Assembly: GCA_045593905.1 (NCBI GenBank)
Contig: JAZNXL010000069.1
Location: 1-64,000, forward strand
Direction: 5' to 3'
From: RGIG9041 sp045593905
Lineage (GTDB): Bacteria > Bacillota > Clostridia > Oscillospirales > QAKW01
Length of the DNA stretch: 64,000 bases
Made by a program: the position numbers and the translations under genes. Of the stretch, positions 1 to 7,013 are shown in pieces. Numbering within the stretch: the first letter of the stretch is position 1; the number at the start of each line of letters is the position of its first letter. A model generated the notes under the pieces. That model saw only the letters and a list, made by a program, of their open reading frames with translations, had not been told where the DNA came from and did not search any database.

Positions 1-1949
1 TTAAGCGCAGCAGTTTGCTTTTTTGCAACAAGCTGAACTACAAGCACAGCCGCAACAAGCGCAACGCCGATAGCGTCGGTTACAATACCAGGGTAGATTA
101 AAAGCAGTCCGCCAATGGCAGATGCAACGCGCTCATACCAGCGCATATTTGTTATAAAATATCCCTCTAAAGATGCTGATACTGCAAATATGCCTATAAC
201 AGAGGTAATGCAAATTAAAATTACCTCCCACGCTGTTGTATTAATAAACAACATAGCGGGGCTGAGTGCAAAAACATACGGTACGATAAACGCGCCGATA
301 GCAAGCTTTGTAGCAGTAAACGCCGTTTTCATCGGGTTAGACTGCGCAATAGCCGCGCCTGCGTATGCCGCGAGTGCTACAGGCGGTGTAAGGTCGGCAA
401 CAATTCCGAAGTAAAACACGAAAAAGTGAGCCGCAATATCGGGTACACCCATTTTTATAAGGATAGGCGCACAGGTTGCCGCCATAATGCAGTAGTTTGC
501 GGTTGTAGGAACACCCATACCAAGCACGATACAGGTAAGCATTGTTAAGAAAAGTGCAACAATTATCTTGTCGCCTGCAACCGCCAAAATGCCGTTAATA
601 AGCATTGTAGCAAGGCCTGTCATTGTAATTGTACCTGCAATAATACCTGCAACACCGCAGGCAACTGCAACTGTAATCATACCCTGACCGCCCGCTGCGA
701 GCGCTTCGAATATACGCTTTGGTGTTATGCGGTTTTCTTTGTTAAAAATGCCAACAACAATAGCCGCGATTATTGCGATTGCGGCAGCGTAAGCGATTGA
801 GCGTGAGCCTGAGCCTACAAGCGCAATTAACAAAATAAGCGGGAGCAATAAATACGACCGCTTTAATAGCGGTAAAAAGCGCGGGAGTTGTTCTTTTGAA
901 AGACCTTTAAGCCCCTCTTTTTTAGCCTCTAAATGCACCGCAATAAACACGCCTAAAAAGTAAAGGCAGGCAGGGAGTATTGCGCGAACAACAATGTTAC
1001 TGTAGGGAACGCCTATGTTTTCAGCCATTAAGAATGCGGCGGCGCCCATAATCGGCGGCATAATCTGACCGCCAGTTGATGCCGATGCCTCGGCAGCTGC
1101 GGCAAACTCAGGCTTGTAGCCTGTTTTTTTCATAAGCGGAATTGTTACAGAACCCGAGCCTACGGTATTGGCAACTGAAGAGCCCGAAACCATACCCTCA
1201 AGCGCGCTTGCAACAACGGCTACCTTTGCAGGTCCGCCCGAAAAACCGCCAACAACCGAGTTCGCTATTTTAATAAAGAAGTCGGCAATACCTGTTCTTT
1301 CTAAAAACGCACCGAATATTATAAATATTGCAATGTATTTTGAGCAGGTGTTAACGGGTGTTGATAAAATACCCGAGGTGGTTGTGTAAAATAGCTTACC
1401 TATAAGACCTTCGAGCCTTTTGAAAAAGTCGGGGTTGGTAAGACCAACGGTAAGAGCGTAGATTATAAACGCTACCGCAACAAATATTATAGGAAGACCT
1501 ACACAGCGGCGGCAAAGCTCTAAAAGGCATAAAATACCGATTGCGCCTATGATTATTTGATAACTTTCAAACTTGTTGCCCTGTTGAACAATGGTGTTTG
1601 CAAAGGCTGTGTAATAAAAGAAGGATGCCGAGCCTAAAACCATTATCAGCACGTCGTACCAGGGCATATAGTTTACTTTTTGCGTACCTTTTTTTGCGGG
1701 ATAAATTAAAAAGCCAATAAATACAATACTGCCAACAAAGCTCGAAAGCCTTACCGCATCAAGCCAGGTTGCAAAAAAGGTTACGTATATACAAAACAGA
1801 GAAAAGACAGCGAGTATGCAGTTTACGGCAATTTTTGCTTTGCCCTCCCACACGCGCGTGTTAGATTCCCTGTCGAATTTTTTCATAACTGCTTCAAGGT
1901 CCATTGGCTGATTTACCTCTGAAGCCTGTTTTTTGTTAAAAAACAACAA
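1..1949 (-). CDS. TRAP transporter permease, fused small/large subunits (TAXI type), 3' end outside window
   Basis: Integral membrane permease of a tripartite ATP-independent periplasmic (TRAP) transporter in which the 4-TM and 12-TM subunits are one chain; it works with the TAXI receptor encoded just upstream. The minus-strand frame is open from about 1949 to the left edge (at least 649 codons). Translation gives the typical opening DLEAVMKKFDRESNTR, many hydrophobic segments, and DctM-type stretches such as GSSVANTVGSGSVTIP and GMGVPTTANYCIMAA. The first ATG is at 1904, but upstream in the same frame are two TTG codons (1949 and 1946), 5 and 8 nt from a strong AGGTGG ribosome binding site, so a TTG start is more likely. 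The end of a MITE-like element lies about 20 bp upstream. Family assignment is confident; substrate is unknown (TAXI systems often carry dicarboxylates or glutamate). Confidence 0.88.
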   Translation of the reverse strand, partial: MLFFNKKQASEVNQPMDLEAVMKKFDRESNTRVWEGKAKIAVNCILAVFSLFCIYVTFFATWLDAVRLSSFVGSIVFIGFLIYPAKKGTQKVNYMPWYDVLIMVLGSASFFYYTAFANTIVQQGNKFESYQIIIGAIGILCLLELCRRCVGLPIIFVAVAFIIYALTVGLTNPDFFKRLEGLIGKLFYTTTSGILSTPVNTCSKYIAIFIIFGAFLERTGIADFFIKIANSVVGGFSGGPAKVAVVASALEGMVSGSSVANTVGSGSVTIPLMKKTGYKPEFAAAAEASASTGGQIMPPIMGAAAFLMAENIGVPYSNIVVRAILPACLYFLGVFIAVHLEAKKEGLKGLSKEQLPRFLPLLKRSYLLLPLILLIALVGSGSRSIAYAAAIAIIAAIVVGIFNKENRITPKRIFEALAAGGQGMITVAVACGVAGIIAGTITMTGLATMLINGILAVAGDKIIVALFLTMLTCIVLGMGVPTTANYCIMAATCAPILIKMGVPDIAAHFFVFYFGIVADLTPPVALAAYAGAAIAQSNPMKTAFTATKLAIGAFIVPYVFALSPAMLFINTTAWEVILICITSVIGIFAVSASLEGYFITNMRWYERVASAIGGLLLIYPGIVTDAIGVALVAAVLVVQLVAKKQTAAL

Positions 1950-1954
1950 ATTTT

Positions 1955-1960
1955 CCACCT
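1955..1960 (-). promoter_or_regulatory. Ribosome binding site AGGTGG deciding a TTG start
   Basis: On the minus strand AGGTGG lies 5 nt before TTG at 1949 and 8 nt before TTG at 1946, whereas the first ATG (1904) has no such site. The intervening codons encode LFFNKKQASEVNQP, a plausible N-terminal tail for this permease family. Confidence 0.6.
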
Positions 1961-1968
1961 TTCTATAT

Positions 1969-2242
1969 AGGTTAAAAGGGCAAATCCGAACCTGTTTTAA
2001 AAAGGCGGATTTTCACTTTTACTTTGTTAAAATACTCGCCAATACACAAAGTATTGGCTGTGTTTTGTGCCTTGTAAAATCAAAATCCGCACTTTTTAAA
2101 ATCTGCGACCTCTAATCAGGCAGATTTCGAGGGATTTTTGATTAATTCAGGCGCAGGCAGGCTGGCGCCTTCCAAGAATGAATAGGTTAAAAAGCACCGA
2201 AATCTGCCGATTAGGGCGGGTTCGGCTTTACCCTTTTAACCT
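1969..2242 (-). mobile_element. MITE-like repeat B, copy 1
   Basis: A 274-bp non-coding element bounded by AGGTTAAAAGG and its inverse CCTTTTAACCT. Its reverse complement matches 46626-46902 nearly end to end, about nine bases in ten by eye. Inside are a long imperfect stem (arms 2109-2129 and 2198-2218), a short hairpin built on GCCAATAC/GTATTGGC, and a third pairing between CGGATTTT- and AAAATCCG-containing arms. A flanking TA on one side (TC on the other) suggests, but does not prove, TA-target insertion as in Tc1/mariner-IS630 relatives. It fills most of the 348-bp gap between the TAXI receptor and the permease. No transposase is encoded. Confidence 0.8.
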
Positions 2243-2297
2243 CATTAAAATAGCTGCGCATATTTTTACGCAGCTATTACTGTTTTTATTAGGTTAA

Positions 2298-3254
2298 TTA
2301 TTTAACTTCAACCTCAATACCTTGTTCTTTAAAGTATTTTGCAGCGCCTGCATGGAAAGGAACTGTTAAGCCTTCGGTAGCGTTTTCAAGGCTGAGCTCA
2401 GTACCCTTTGCGTGTTCTTTTTTGATTGCGTCTTTGTTGTCAAAGATAGCTGCAGTAAGTTTATAAACATCGTCTTCTGAAGCATCAGCACTTACAATAA
2501 GTGTTGCTTTTACTGTAACTGTTACAATCTCTTCAGTCTGGTTGCTGTAGGTGTTTGCAGGAATTTTGTAAACTGAATAGAAGGTGTTGTCTTGCATAAG
2601 CTTTTTAGCAATATCGCCGTCGATTGCAACAACGCGTGTGTTTGCGTTTGTCATTGAAAGCTCAGTGATTGCGGGTGTAGGTGCGCCTGCAACGATGAAA
2701 GCGGCGTCGATTTTGCCGTCTTTTAATGCATCAGCACTCTCGTCAAAGTTCTGATACTGGGGTGTAATTTCTTCAAGTTTAATGCCTGCAGCGTCTAAAA
2801 CGTCCATTGCGTTAAAGTAAACGCCCGAACCGGGAGCACCGATTGATACCTTTTTGCCTTTTAAGTCGGCAACTGATTTAATGTCGGCATTAACTGTTAC
2901 AAGCTGAACAGCCTCGGCATAAAGACCTGCTACTGTTCTGAAGTTTTCGGCCTTGCCGTCTGTTTCAAATGAGCGTGTGCCGTTCCAAGCATAGTGCATA
3001 ACGTCTGACTGAACAGTACCGAGCTGATAGTCGCCGTTTTCAATACCTTGAATGTTGTCTTTTGAGCCGCCTGTTGAAACTGCGTTAGCAGTAATACCTG
3101 CGTTGTTTGTAATGTATTGACCAAGTACACCGCCGTATGCGTAGTATGTACCTGTGGGGCTGCCTGTACCCATTGTCATAACTGATGCGCCACCGCAAGA
3201 TGCGAGTGAAAGCATTAAAACTGCGAGTAAAATAACTGATAAAATGCGTTTCAT
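2298..3254 (-). CDS. TAXI-family TRAP transporter solute receptor
   Basis: Extracytoplasmic solute-binding lipoprotein (318 aa) that captures the substrate and delivers it to the TRAP permease. A short basic N-terminus and hydrophobic stretch end in LASCGG, a lipobox, so the mature protein should be lipid-anchored at Cys20. The next residues (MGTGSPTGTYYAYGG) and the later block KGKKVSIGAPGSGVYFNA are typical of TAXI receptors. The permease follows in the same direction after the repeat element at 1969-2242, so the two are probably one transport unit even though the element separates them. Length is normal for the family. Substrate cannot be read from the sequence. Confidence 0.93.
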   Translation of the reverse strand: MKRILSVILLAVLMLSLASCGGASVMTMGTGSPTGTYYAYGGVLGQYITNNAGITANAVSTGGSKDNIQGIENGDYQLGTVQSDVMHYAWNGTRSFETDGKAENFRTVAGLYAEAVQLVTVNADIKSVADLKGKKVSIGAPGSGVYFNAMDVLDAAGIKLEEITPQYQNFDESADALKDGKIDAAFIVAGAPTPAITELSMTNANTRVVAIDGDIAKKLMQDNTFYSVYKIPANTYSNQTEEIVTVTVKATLIVSADASEDDVYKLTAAIFDNKDAIKKEHAKGTELSLENATEGLTVPFHAGAAKYFKEQGIEVEVK

Positions 3255-3342
3255 AATATTTTCCTTTCAAATTTAAATTGTTACTATTCATTATATAAAA
3301 TATTTTTATATAATGCAAGAATATTTTATATTAATTATTATA

Positions 3343-3371
3343 TTGACAATACTTGAACAATAATATATAAT
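3343..3371 (+). promoter_or_regulatory. Strong sigma-A promoter ahead of the tRNA-Leu region
   Basis: TTGACA (3343-3348), 17-bp spacer, TATAAT (3366-3371). Predicted start is near 3378, about 12 bp before the truncated tRNA-Leu copy at 3390 and about 210 bp before the intact tRNA. It is probably the original tRNA-Leu promoter. Confidence 0.75.
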
Positions 3372-3388
3372 ATGAAACACGTTGTACT

Positions 3389-3408
3389 TGCGGGCGTGGC
3401 GGAATTGG
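3389..3408 (+). repeat. Truncated duplicate of tRNA-Leu 5' end
   Basis: TGCGGGCGTGGCGGAATTGG is identical to 3589-3608, which spans the 5' acceptor strand and start of the D-arm of the intact tRNA-Leu exactly 200 bp downstream. After position 3408 the sequence no longer follows a tRNA: there is no anticodon arm, T-arm or CCA. This is a tRNA fragment left by duplication or insertion, not a functional tRNA. Confidence 0.85.
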
Positions 3409-3588
3409 GGACGTTTGCGAGCACACCCAGTGGGTGAAAAAGCGAGCAAAAAGGAGCTGCCGCGGTCAACGATTGGCAAGGTGCTTTGCGCCGCAGACAG
3501 AGTTGGTAACCGCAAAGGGAAGCGCGTAGCGCGGCTGCCCTTAAAATTGAATAACAGTATCCCCCTGTTTATTTTATAAGTTTAAACA
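3409..3588 (+). other. GC-rich segment between tRNA-Leu fragment and intact tRNA-Leu
   Basis: About 180 bp, with its first ~135 bp clearly richer in GC than the flanks. It contains short palindromes (CACCCAGTGGGTG; CGCGTAGCGCG). A 65-codon frame crosses it (3382-3579) but runs through the tRNA fragment, has no ribosome binding site and a biased Arg/Lys composition, so I do not call it a gene. It would be transcribed from the promoter at 3343-3371 together with the tRNA. It could be a small structured RNA or the scar of an insertion. Confidence 0.4.
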
Positions 3589-3589
3589 T

Positions 3590-3673
3590 GCGGGCGTGGC
3601 GGAATTGGCAGACGCGCTAGACTTAGGATCTAGTGTCAACGACGTGGGGGTTCAAGTCCCTTCGCCCGCACCA
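3590..3673 (+). tRNA. tRNA-Leu (anticodon UAG)
   Basis: Acceptor strand GCGGGCG (3590-3596) pairs with CGCCCGC (3663-3669), followed by discriminator A and an encoded CCA (3671-3673). The anticodon loop lies between GCTAGAC and the following ATCTAG and reads TAG; a variable arm follows, then a T-loop with GGTTCAAGTCC. Total 84 nt including CCA, as expected for a class II tRNA-Leu. A Rho-independent terminator follows at once. The 5' end is duplicated 200 bp upstream. Confidence 0.95.
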
Positions 3674-3677
3674 ATAT

Positions 3678-3709
3678 AAAACCGACTTGTTTTGCCAAGT
3701 CGGTTTTTA
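3678..3709 (+). terminator. Rho-independent terminator after tRNA-Leu
   Basis: Inverted repeat AAACCGACTTG / CAAGTCGGTTT with a short TTTTGC-type loop, followed by a T-run. Confidence 0.85.
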
Positions 3710-3723
3710 ATTACGAGGTTAAA

Positions 3724-4503
3724 ATGTTAAAGACTAAAAGTAAAAAAGTTTTAATAATATCTATTACATTAGCAGTCGTTTTGCTTGTTGTTGCTTTGTT
3801 TTTTGTATATAAGCATTTTGAACTTAAACTCATGCTTTCAAAAATGGATATTAACAACAAAGAGAGCGTTACAAAGGTTTTAAGCCTTTGCAAAAACGAC
3901 AGCGAAATACTCGACGGTATCGCAAAGGCATATTTTGACAAAAACGACGAGGCTCACGGTATTGCCGTTGCAATGCACAACCTGTTAACAAACAAGAGTG
4001 AGCACTCTAAAAAGCTTTTGGTCGACTACTACAAGTCGCAGCTTGCCGACGAGCCGTTTATAATGCAGTTTGACAGCGTACAAAAAACCGATATAAGCTT
4101 TTTAACACTCACCGAGTATGACGGCGCCGAGTACGGCGGTGTAGACGGCATTTACTGTGCCGATTTTGACGGGCTTATCAAATACAAGCTTTCGGGTATC
4201 CGTTCGCAGTATATGTTTGCGGCAGCCGACGGCGTATACGCACTCGATATGAGCGACAACGCCATAAAACACCTATCGCGCGACTGCTACACTGTTAAAA
4301 CCATAGCTTACAATGCCTGCGAGTTTGCATACCTTAACGGCATTTACTACATTACCAATGATTTTAAGTTAATCACGCCAGACGGCGAGTACCCGCTCGG
4401 CGATAAAACGCCCAAAAACCTGCGTATTGACGGCGGCTCGGTGGTGTGCGATTTATACAATGAAAAAAGCGAGCTGTTACACTCGCTTACACTCAATAAT
4501 TAA
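3724..4503 (+). CDS. Membrane-anchored protein of unknown function
   Basis: A 259-aa protein that I do not recognise. It has a short basic N-terminus (MLKTKSKKV) and one hydrophobic segment at about residues 9-29, then a soluble, probably extracytoplasmic part. The first half after the membrane segment is helical in character. The second half is rich in Tyr, Gly and Asp with repeated GVYALD/GIYYIT-like phrases, which could form beta-propeller-like strands. The ATG at 3724 follows the tRNA terminator closely (GAGG 7 nt before). Its last 27 bp overlap the 3' end of the convergent YaiI-family gene, so the two transcripts share antisense ends. Confidence 0.65.
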   Translation: MLKTKSKKVLIISITLAVVLLVVALFFVYKHFELKLMLSKMDINNKESVTKVLSLCKNDSEILDGIAKAYFDKNDEAHGIAVAMHNLLTNKSEHSKKLLVDYYKSQLADEPFIMQFDSVQKTDISFLTLTEYDGAEYGGVDGIYCADFDGLIKYKLSGIRSQYMFAAADGVYALDMSDNAIKHLSRDCYTVKTIAYNACEFAYLNGIYYITNDFKLITPDGEYPLGDKTPKNLRIDGGSVVCDLYNEKSELLHSLTLNN

Positions 4504-4920
4504 TTTTTCAAGCTCGGCTTTAAAGACCTCGTTTTGTGCGGGGTCTCTTTTTTTAGGCCCTTTTAAGTGCTTACCCGCTCTGCGAGCCTTTGCCGAGGCG
4601 GCTCTGAAAAAGAGGAGCGAGTCTATATTTTTGTCGGTATATCGCATACCGTTCTGGTTAATGGCATACGCGCCTTTTGAAAGGCACATAGCCCCAAGGC
4701 CGTAGTCTTGCGTTACCACAATATCGCCCGCTTGCGCGGTGTTTACCACCTTGTAGTCGGCGCTGTCGCTACCTTGCGATACGGTGATTACGGTACTGTA
4801 GTCACTTAAAAGCTCATGCGCGGTATCGCACACAAGCAGGCACTCTATACCGTGCTTTTTTGCCGACTGCTCACAAATTGCAACAACGGGGCAGGCATCG
4901 GCATCAATAATAATTTTCAT
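4477..4920 (-). CDS. YaiI/YqxD family protein (DUF188)
   Basis: A 147-aa cytosolic protein of the YaiI/YqxD (UPF0178) family. The opening MKIIIDADACPV is the family signature; the mid-section DIVVTQDYGLGAMCLSKG and the later GKHLKGPKKRDP are also diagnostic. The fold is related to PIN-type nucleases, with acidic residues (D6, D8, D52) at a probable metal site, but no function is established. It is the last gene of a minus-strand operon, 12 bp after mltG, and its 3' end overlaps the convergent gene at 3724-4503. Confidence 0.92.
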   Translation of the reverse strand: MKIIIDADACPVVAICEQSAKKHGIECLLVCDTAHELLSDYSTVITVSQGSDSADYKVVNTAQAGDIVVTQDYGLGAMCLSKGAYAINQNGMRYTDKNIDSLLFFRAASAKARRAGKHLKGPKKRDPAQNEVFKAELEKLIIECKRV

Positions 4921-4932
4921 AAGCCTTTTTTC

Positions 4933-5991
4933 CTATTTCTTTTTCCAAAGCCCTATTGCGTAGCAGTCGTCAACGTGCTCTTTATAGGTTTTGTTAAAGT
5001 AGAAATTACCGTCTTTGTCGGTTACAAAGTAGTAGTACTCGGTGTTGGCAGGGTTTATAACCGCCTTAATGGTATCAAGCCCCGGGCAATTGGTAGGACC
5101 AACAGGGAGTCCGTTACACTTATAAGTATCGTAAGCCTCTGCCATAGCGGTTGAGTAGTGGCTTAATGCTTTAAGGTCTTTTGCGTATGTCATAGTCGGG
5201 TCAGACTGCAGTTTTGGATGCGAGGTTGAGTTAAGCCTGTTCCAGAACACCGACGAGATGTTTGCCATTGACTCTTTTGAAAACGCCTCGGCCTGTATTA
5301 CCGATGCAAAGGTAACAAGCTCGTTAACTGAAAGCCCCATATCGCTTGCCTTTTTAATAATATCATCACCAACATAGTCGGTAAACGCCTTAAGCATTGC
5401 ATAAACAATATCAGACGGTGTTGCGGTATCTTTTCTAAACTCGTAGGTTGCAGGGAACAAAAACCCCTCGAGCTTATAGCCGATTTTTTTAGAATCGCGC
5501 TTTTCAAGCTCGTTTAAAAAGTCGAACTCATATTTATAGCTATCAGCCGCCTCTAAAAATTGCTCGGCGGTGCAAAGACCTGATTTTTCAACTATTTTTG
5601 AAATCTCGACAACGTTTTTGCCTTCGGGAACAGTAAACTTAACGTAGTCGATTTTACTGTCGGGAGTTTTTAGCTTTTGGCAAAGCTCGGCATACGACAT
5701 ATCAGCTGATAAGTTGTAGTTGCCGTTGTACCACACAAAGTCGGGGTGGTTTTTATGAATATAGCCTAAAAACCTTACCGCCGAAACAATAATACCCTCG
5801 CTTTGAAGTGTTTTTGCAACCTCGTTTTCAAAGTCGCTTTTTTCGATAGTGAGAGTGTACTTTGTGTCGGGCTGGTTTATTCCGTATTTATCAAAAAGAT
5901 ACGGAAGATTGTTTTTAACCTTTATTCCGCCAAATATTAAGCCTGCTGCCAAAACTACGGCAACGGCTATAATTATAATTTTCTTTTTCAT
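4933..5991 (-). CDS. mltG: Endolytic transglycosylase MltG
   Basis: Membrane-bound lytic transglycosylase (352 aa) that cleaves nascent peptidoglycan and is thought to set glycan strand length. An N-terminal membrane anchor (KKKIIIIAVAVVLAAGLIFG) precedes the YceG domain: a LysM-like part (TVPEGKNVVEISKIVEKSG), the catalytic block FASVIQAEAF with the conserved Glu of QAEA, then SVFWNRLN, LQSDPTMTYA, GLPVGPTNCPG and the C-terminal YYYFVTDKDGNFYFNKTYKEH. Length is normal. It starts 3 bp after the FkbM gene stop, so the two are translationally linked. This form with QAE rather than EKE is common in Gram-positive bacteria and should be active. Confidence 0.95.
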   Translation of the reverse strand: MKKKIIIIAVAVVLAAGLIFGGIKVKNNLPYLFDKYGINQPDTKYTLTIEKSDFENEVAKTLQSEGIIVSAVRFLGYIHKNHPDFVWYNGNYNLSADMSYAELCQKLKTPDSKIDYVKFTVPEGKNVVEISKIVEKSGLCTAEQFLEAADSYKYEFDFLNELEKRDSKKIGYKLEGFLFPATYEFRKDTATPSDIVYAMLKAFTDYVGDDIIKKASDMGLSVNELVTFASVIQAEAFSKESMANISSVFWNRLNSTSHPKLQSDPTMTYAKDLKALSHYSTAMAEAYDTYKCNGLPVGPTNCPGLDTIKAVINPANTEYYYFVTDKDGNFYFNKTYKEHVDDCYAIGLWKKK

Positions 5992-5993
5992 AA

Positions 5994-7013
5994 TTACTCC
6001 TCAATAAAGTAATAGTTGGTATCCCAGGCGGGAACATATTTAAAGTGCCGCAGATACACCTTGTAATTTGGGTTAATATTTAAAACCTCAAGCGGCAAAT
6101 CAATAAGGTCATAAACCCTGTGGTATGCCGCAACGTTGAGCTTTGGGCTATACGCTTTTATGGTTCTCTTTGCGCCGAGTATTGCGCTAAATTCGTTGCC
6201 CTCAACATCCATTTTTATGTAAGATGCGGGGCAATCAAGCGAGTCGACCGATATGCTGTCAATTAGCGTACCTCCCTCGCCTACTGCAGAGCTACGCGAG
6301 TTTTTTGTATTAAACGGCACCTTGCCTACGCTATCCGACACCGCCGCATTGATACAGGTTGCCTTATCGCCGTAAGCGTTTACAAGCTTTTTATAGCTTT
6401 TAATATCCGGCTCAACGGCATAAATTTTATTAAAACCGTTTGTATGCTCTAAAAACTCTTGTACTGTATCGCCCCGGTATGCGCCAAGGTCGATATAGCT
6501 TTCGTTGTCATTTAGCTTTAGTATGTTGTCATACGCCTCGTCGGGTGTTGTTTCACAGTCAAAAAGGTAGTTTATGTTGCCCGAAAGCTTATAGTCAATC
6601 ACATTTTTAAACACCTTTTTTGACTGGTCATCAGCAAGGCGCGAGTAGATAAACTCAATTTGCTTTTTGTTATCTTTTAGATACTCTTTAGTTAAAATTC
6701 CGTCACCGATAACGGCAAGGTCGGGCGCAAAAAGTGTTGTTTCGCCCGCGATTTTTTTAATGTTTGCCAAAACGTCGTCAAGCTGTGTACCAAACGAAAC
6801 CAGCACAATCATATCGTTAAATTTCGCTTTTGCCTCGGCATACGACATTACAGGCATACCGCAAAAGCTGTGACCGCGCACAAAGCCGTCGCTTGCAAAA
6901 ACTCCCGATGGGGTTTTGCCTATTTTTTTAAGCTCACAAATTATTTTTTGCGCGCCGTTGCCCATACCGTATAAAACGATTGGGCGGTCGGTGGTTTTAA
7001 GAGTCTGCCACAT
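5994..7013 (-). CDS. FkbM family SAM-dependent methyltransferase
   Basis: A 339-aa two-domain protein. Residues about 1-75 look like a Rossmann-type nucleotide-binding domain (PIVLYGMGNGAQKII; MIVLVSFGTQ), of the kind often fused to sugar-modifying enzymes. The C-terminal half is an FkbM methyltransferase: SYIDLGAYRGDTVQEFL (SAM-binding motif I), KIYAVEPDIKSYKKL, and the hallmark YIKMDVEGNEFSAILGA. These enzymes usually O-methylate sugars or lipids. The 5' end overlaps the permease gene at 6997-8136 by 17 bp, and mltG follows 3 bp later, so a role in cell-envelope polysaccharide is possible. The substrate is not known. Confidence 0.88.
   Translation of the reverse strand: MWQTLKTTDRPIVLYGMGNGAQKIICELKKIGKTPSGVFASDGFVRGHSFCGMPVMSYAEAKAKFNDMIVLVSFGTQLDDVLANIKKIAGETTLFAPDLAVIGDGILTKEYLKDNKKQIEFIYSRLADDQSKKVFKNVIDYKLSGNINYLFDCETTPDEAYDNILKLNDNESYIDLGAYRGDTVQEFLEHTNGFNKIYAVEPDIKSYKKLVNAYGDKATCINAAVSDSVGKVPFNTKNSRSSAVGEGGTLIDSISVDSLDCPASYIKMDVEGNEFSAILGAKRTIKAYSPKLNVAAYHRVYDLIDLPLEVLNINPNYKVYLRHFKYVPAWDTNYYFIEE

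Noticed and set aside
1933..2115. 60-codon frame before the TAXI gene
   Set aside because: It lies entirely in the MITE-like element and its immediate flank, on the strand opposite to the flanking genes, with AT-rich content and no match to the inverted copy's frame in length. Not a gene.
3382..3579. 65-codon frame in the segment between the tRNA-Leu fragment and the tRNA
   Set aside because: It runs through the tRNA fragment, lacks a ribosome binding site, and its composition follows the GC-rich non-coding sequence. Treated as part of an RNA or insertion scar.
4933..5991. MltG with Gln where EKE-type members have Glu in the catalytic block
   Set aside because: The QAE form with the second Glu kept is common in Gram-positive MltG, so loss of activity is not indicated.
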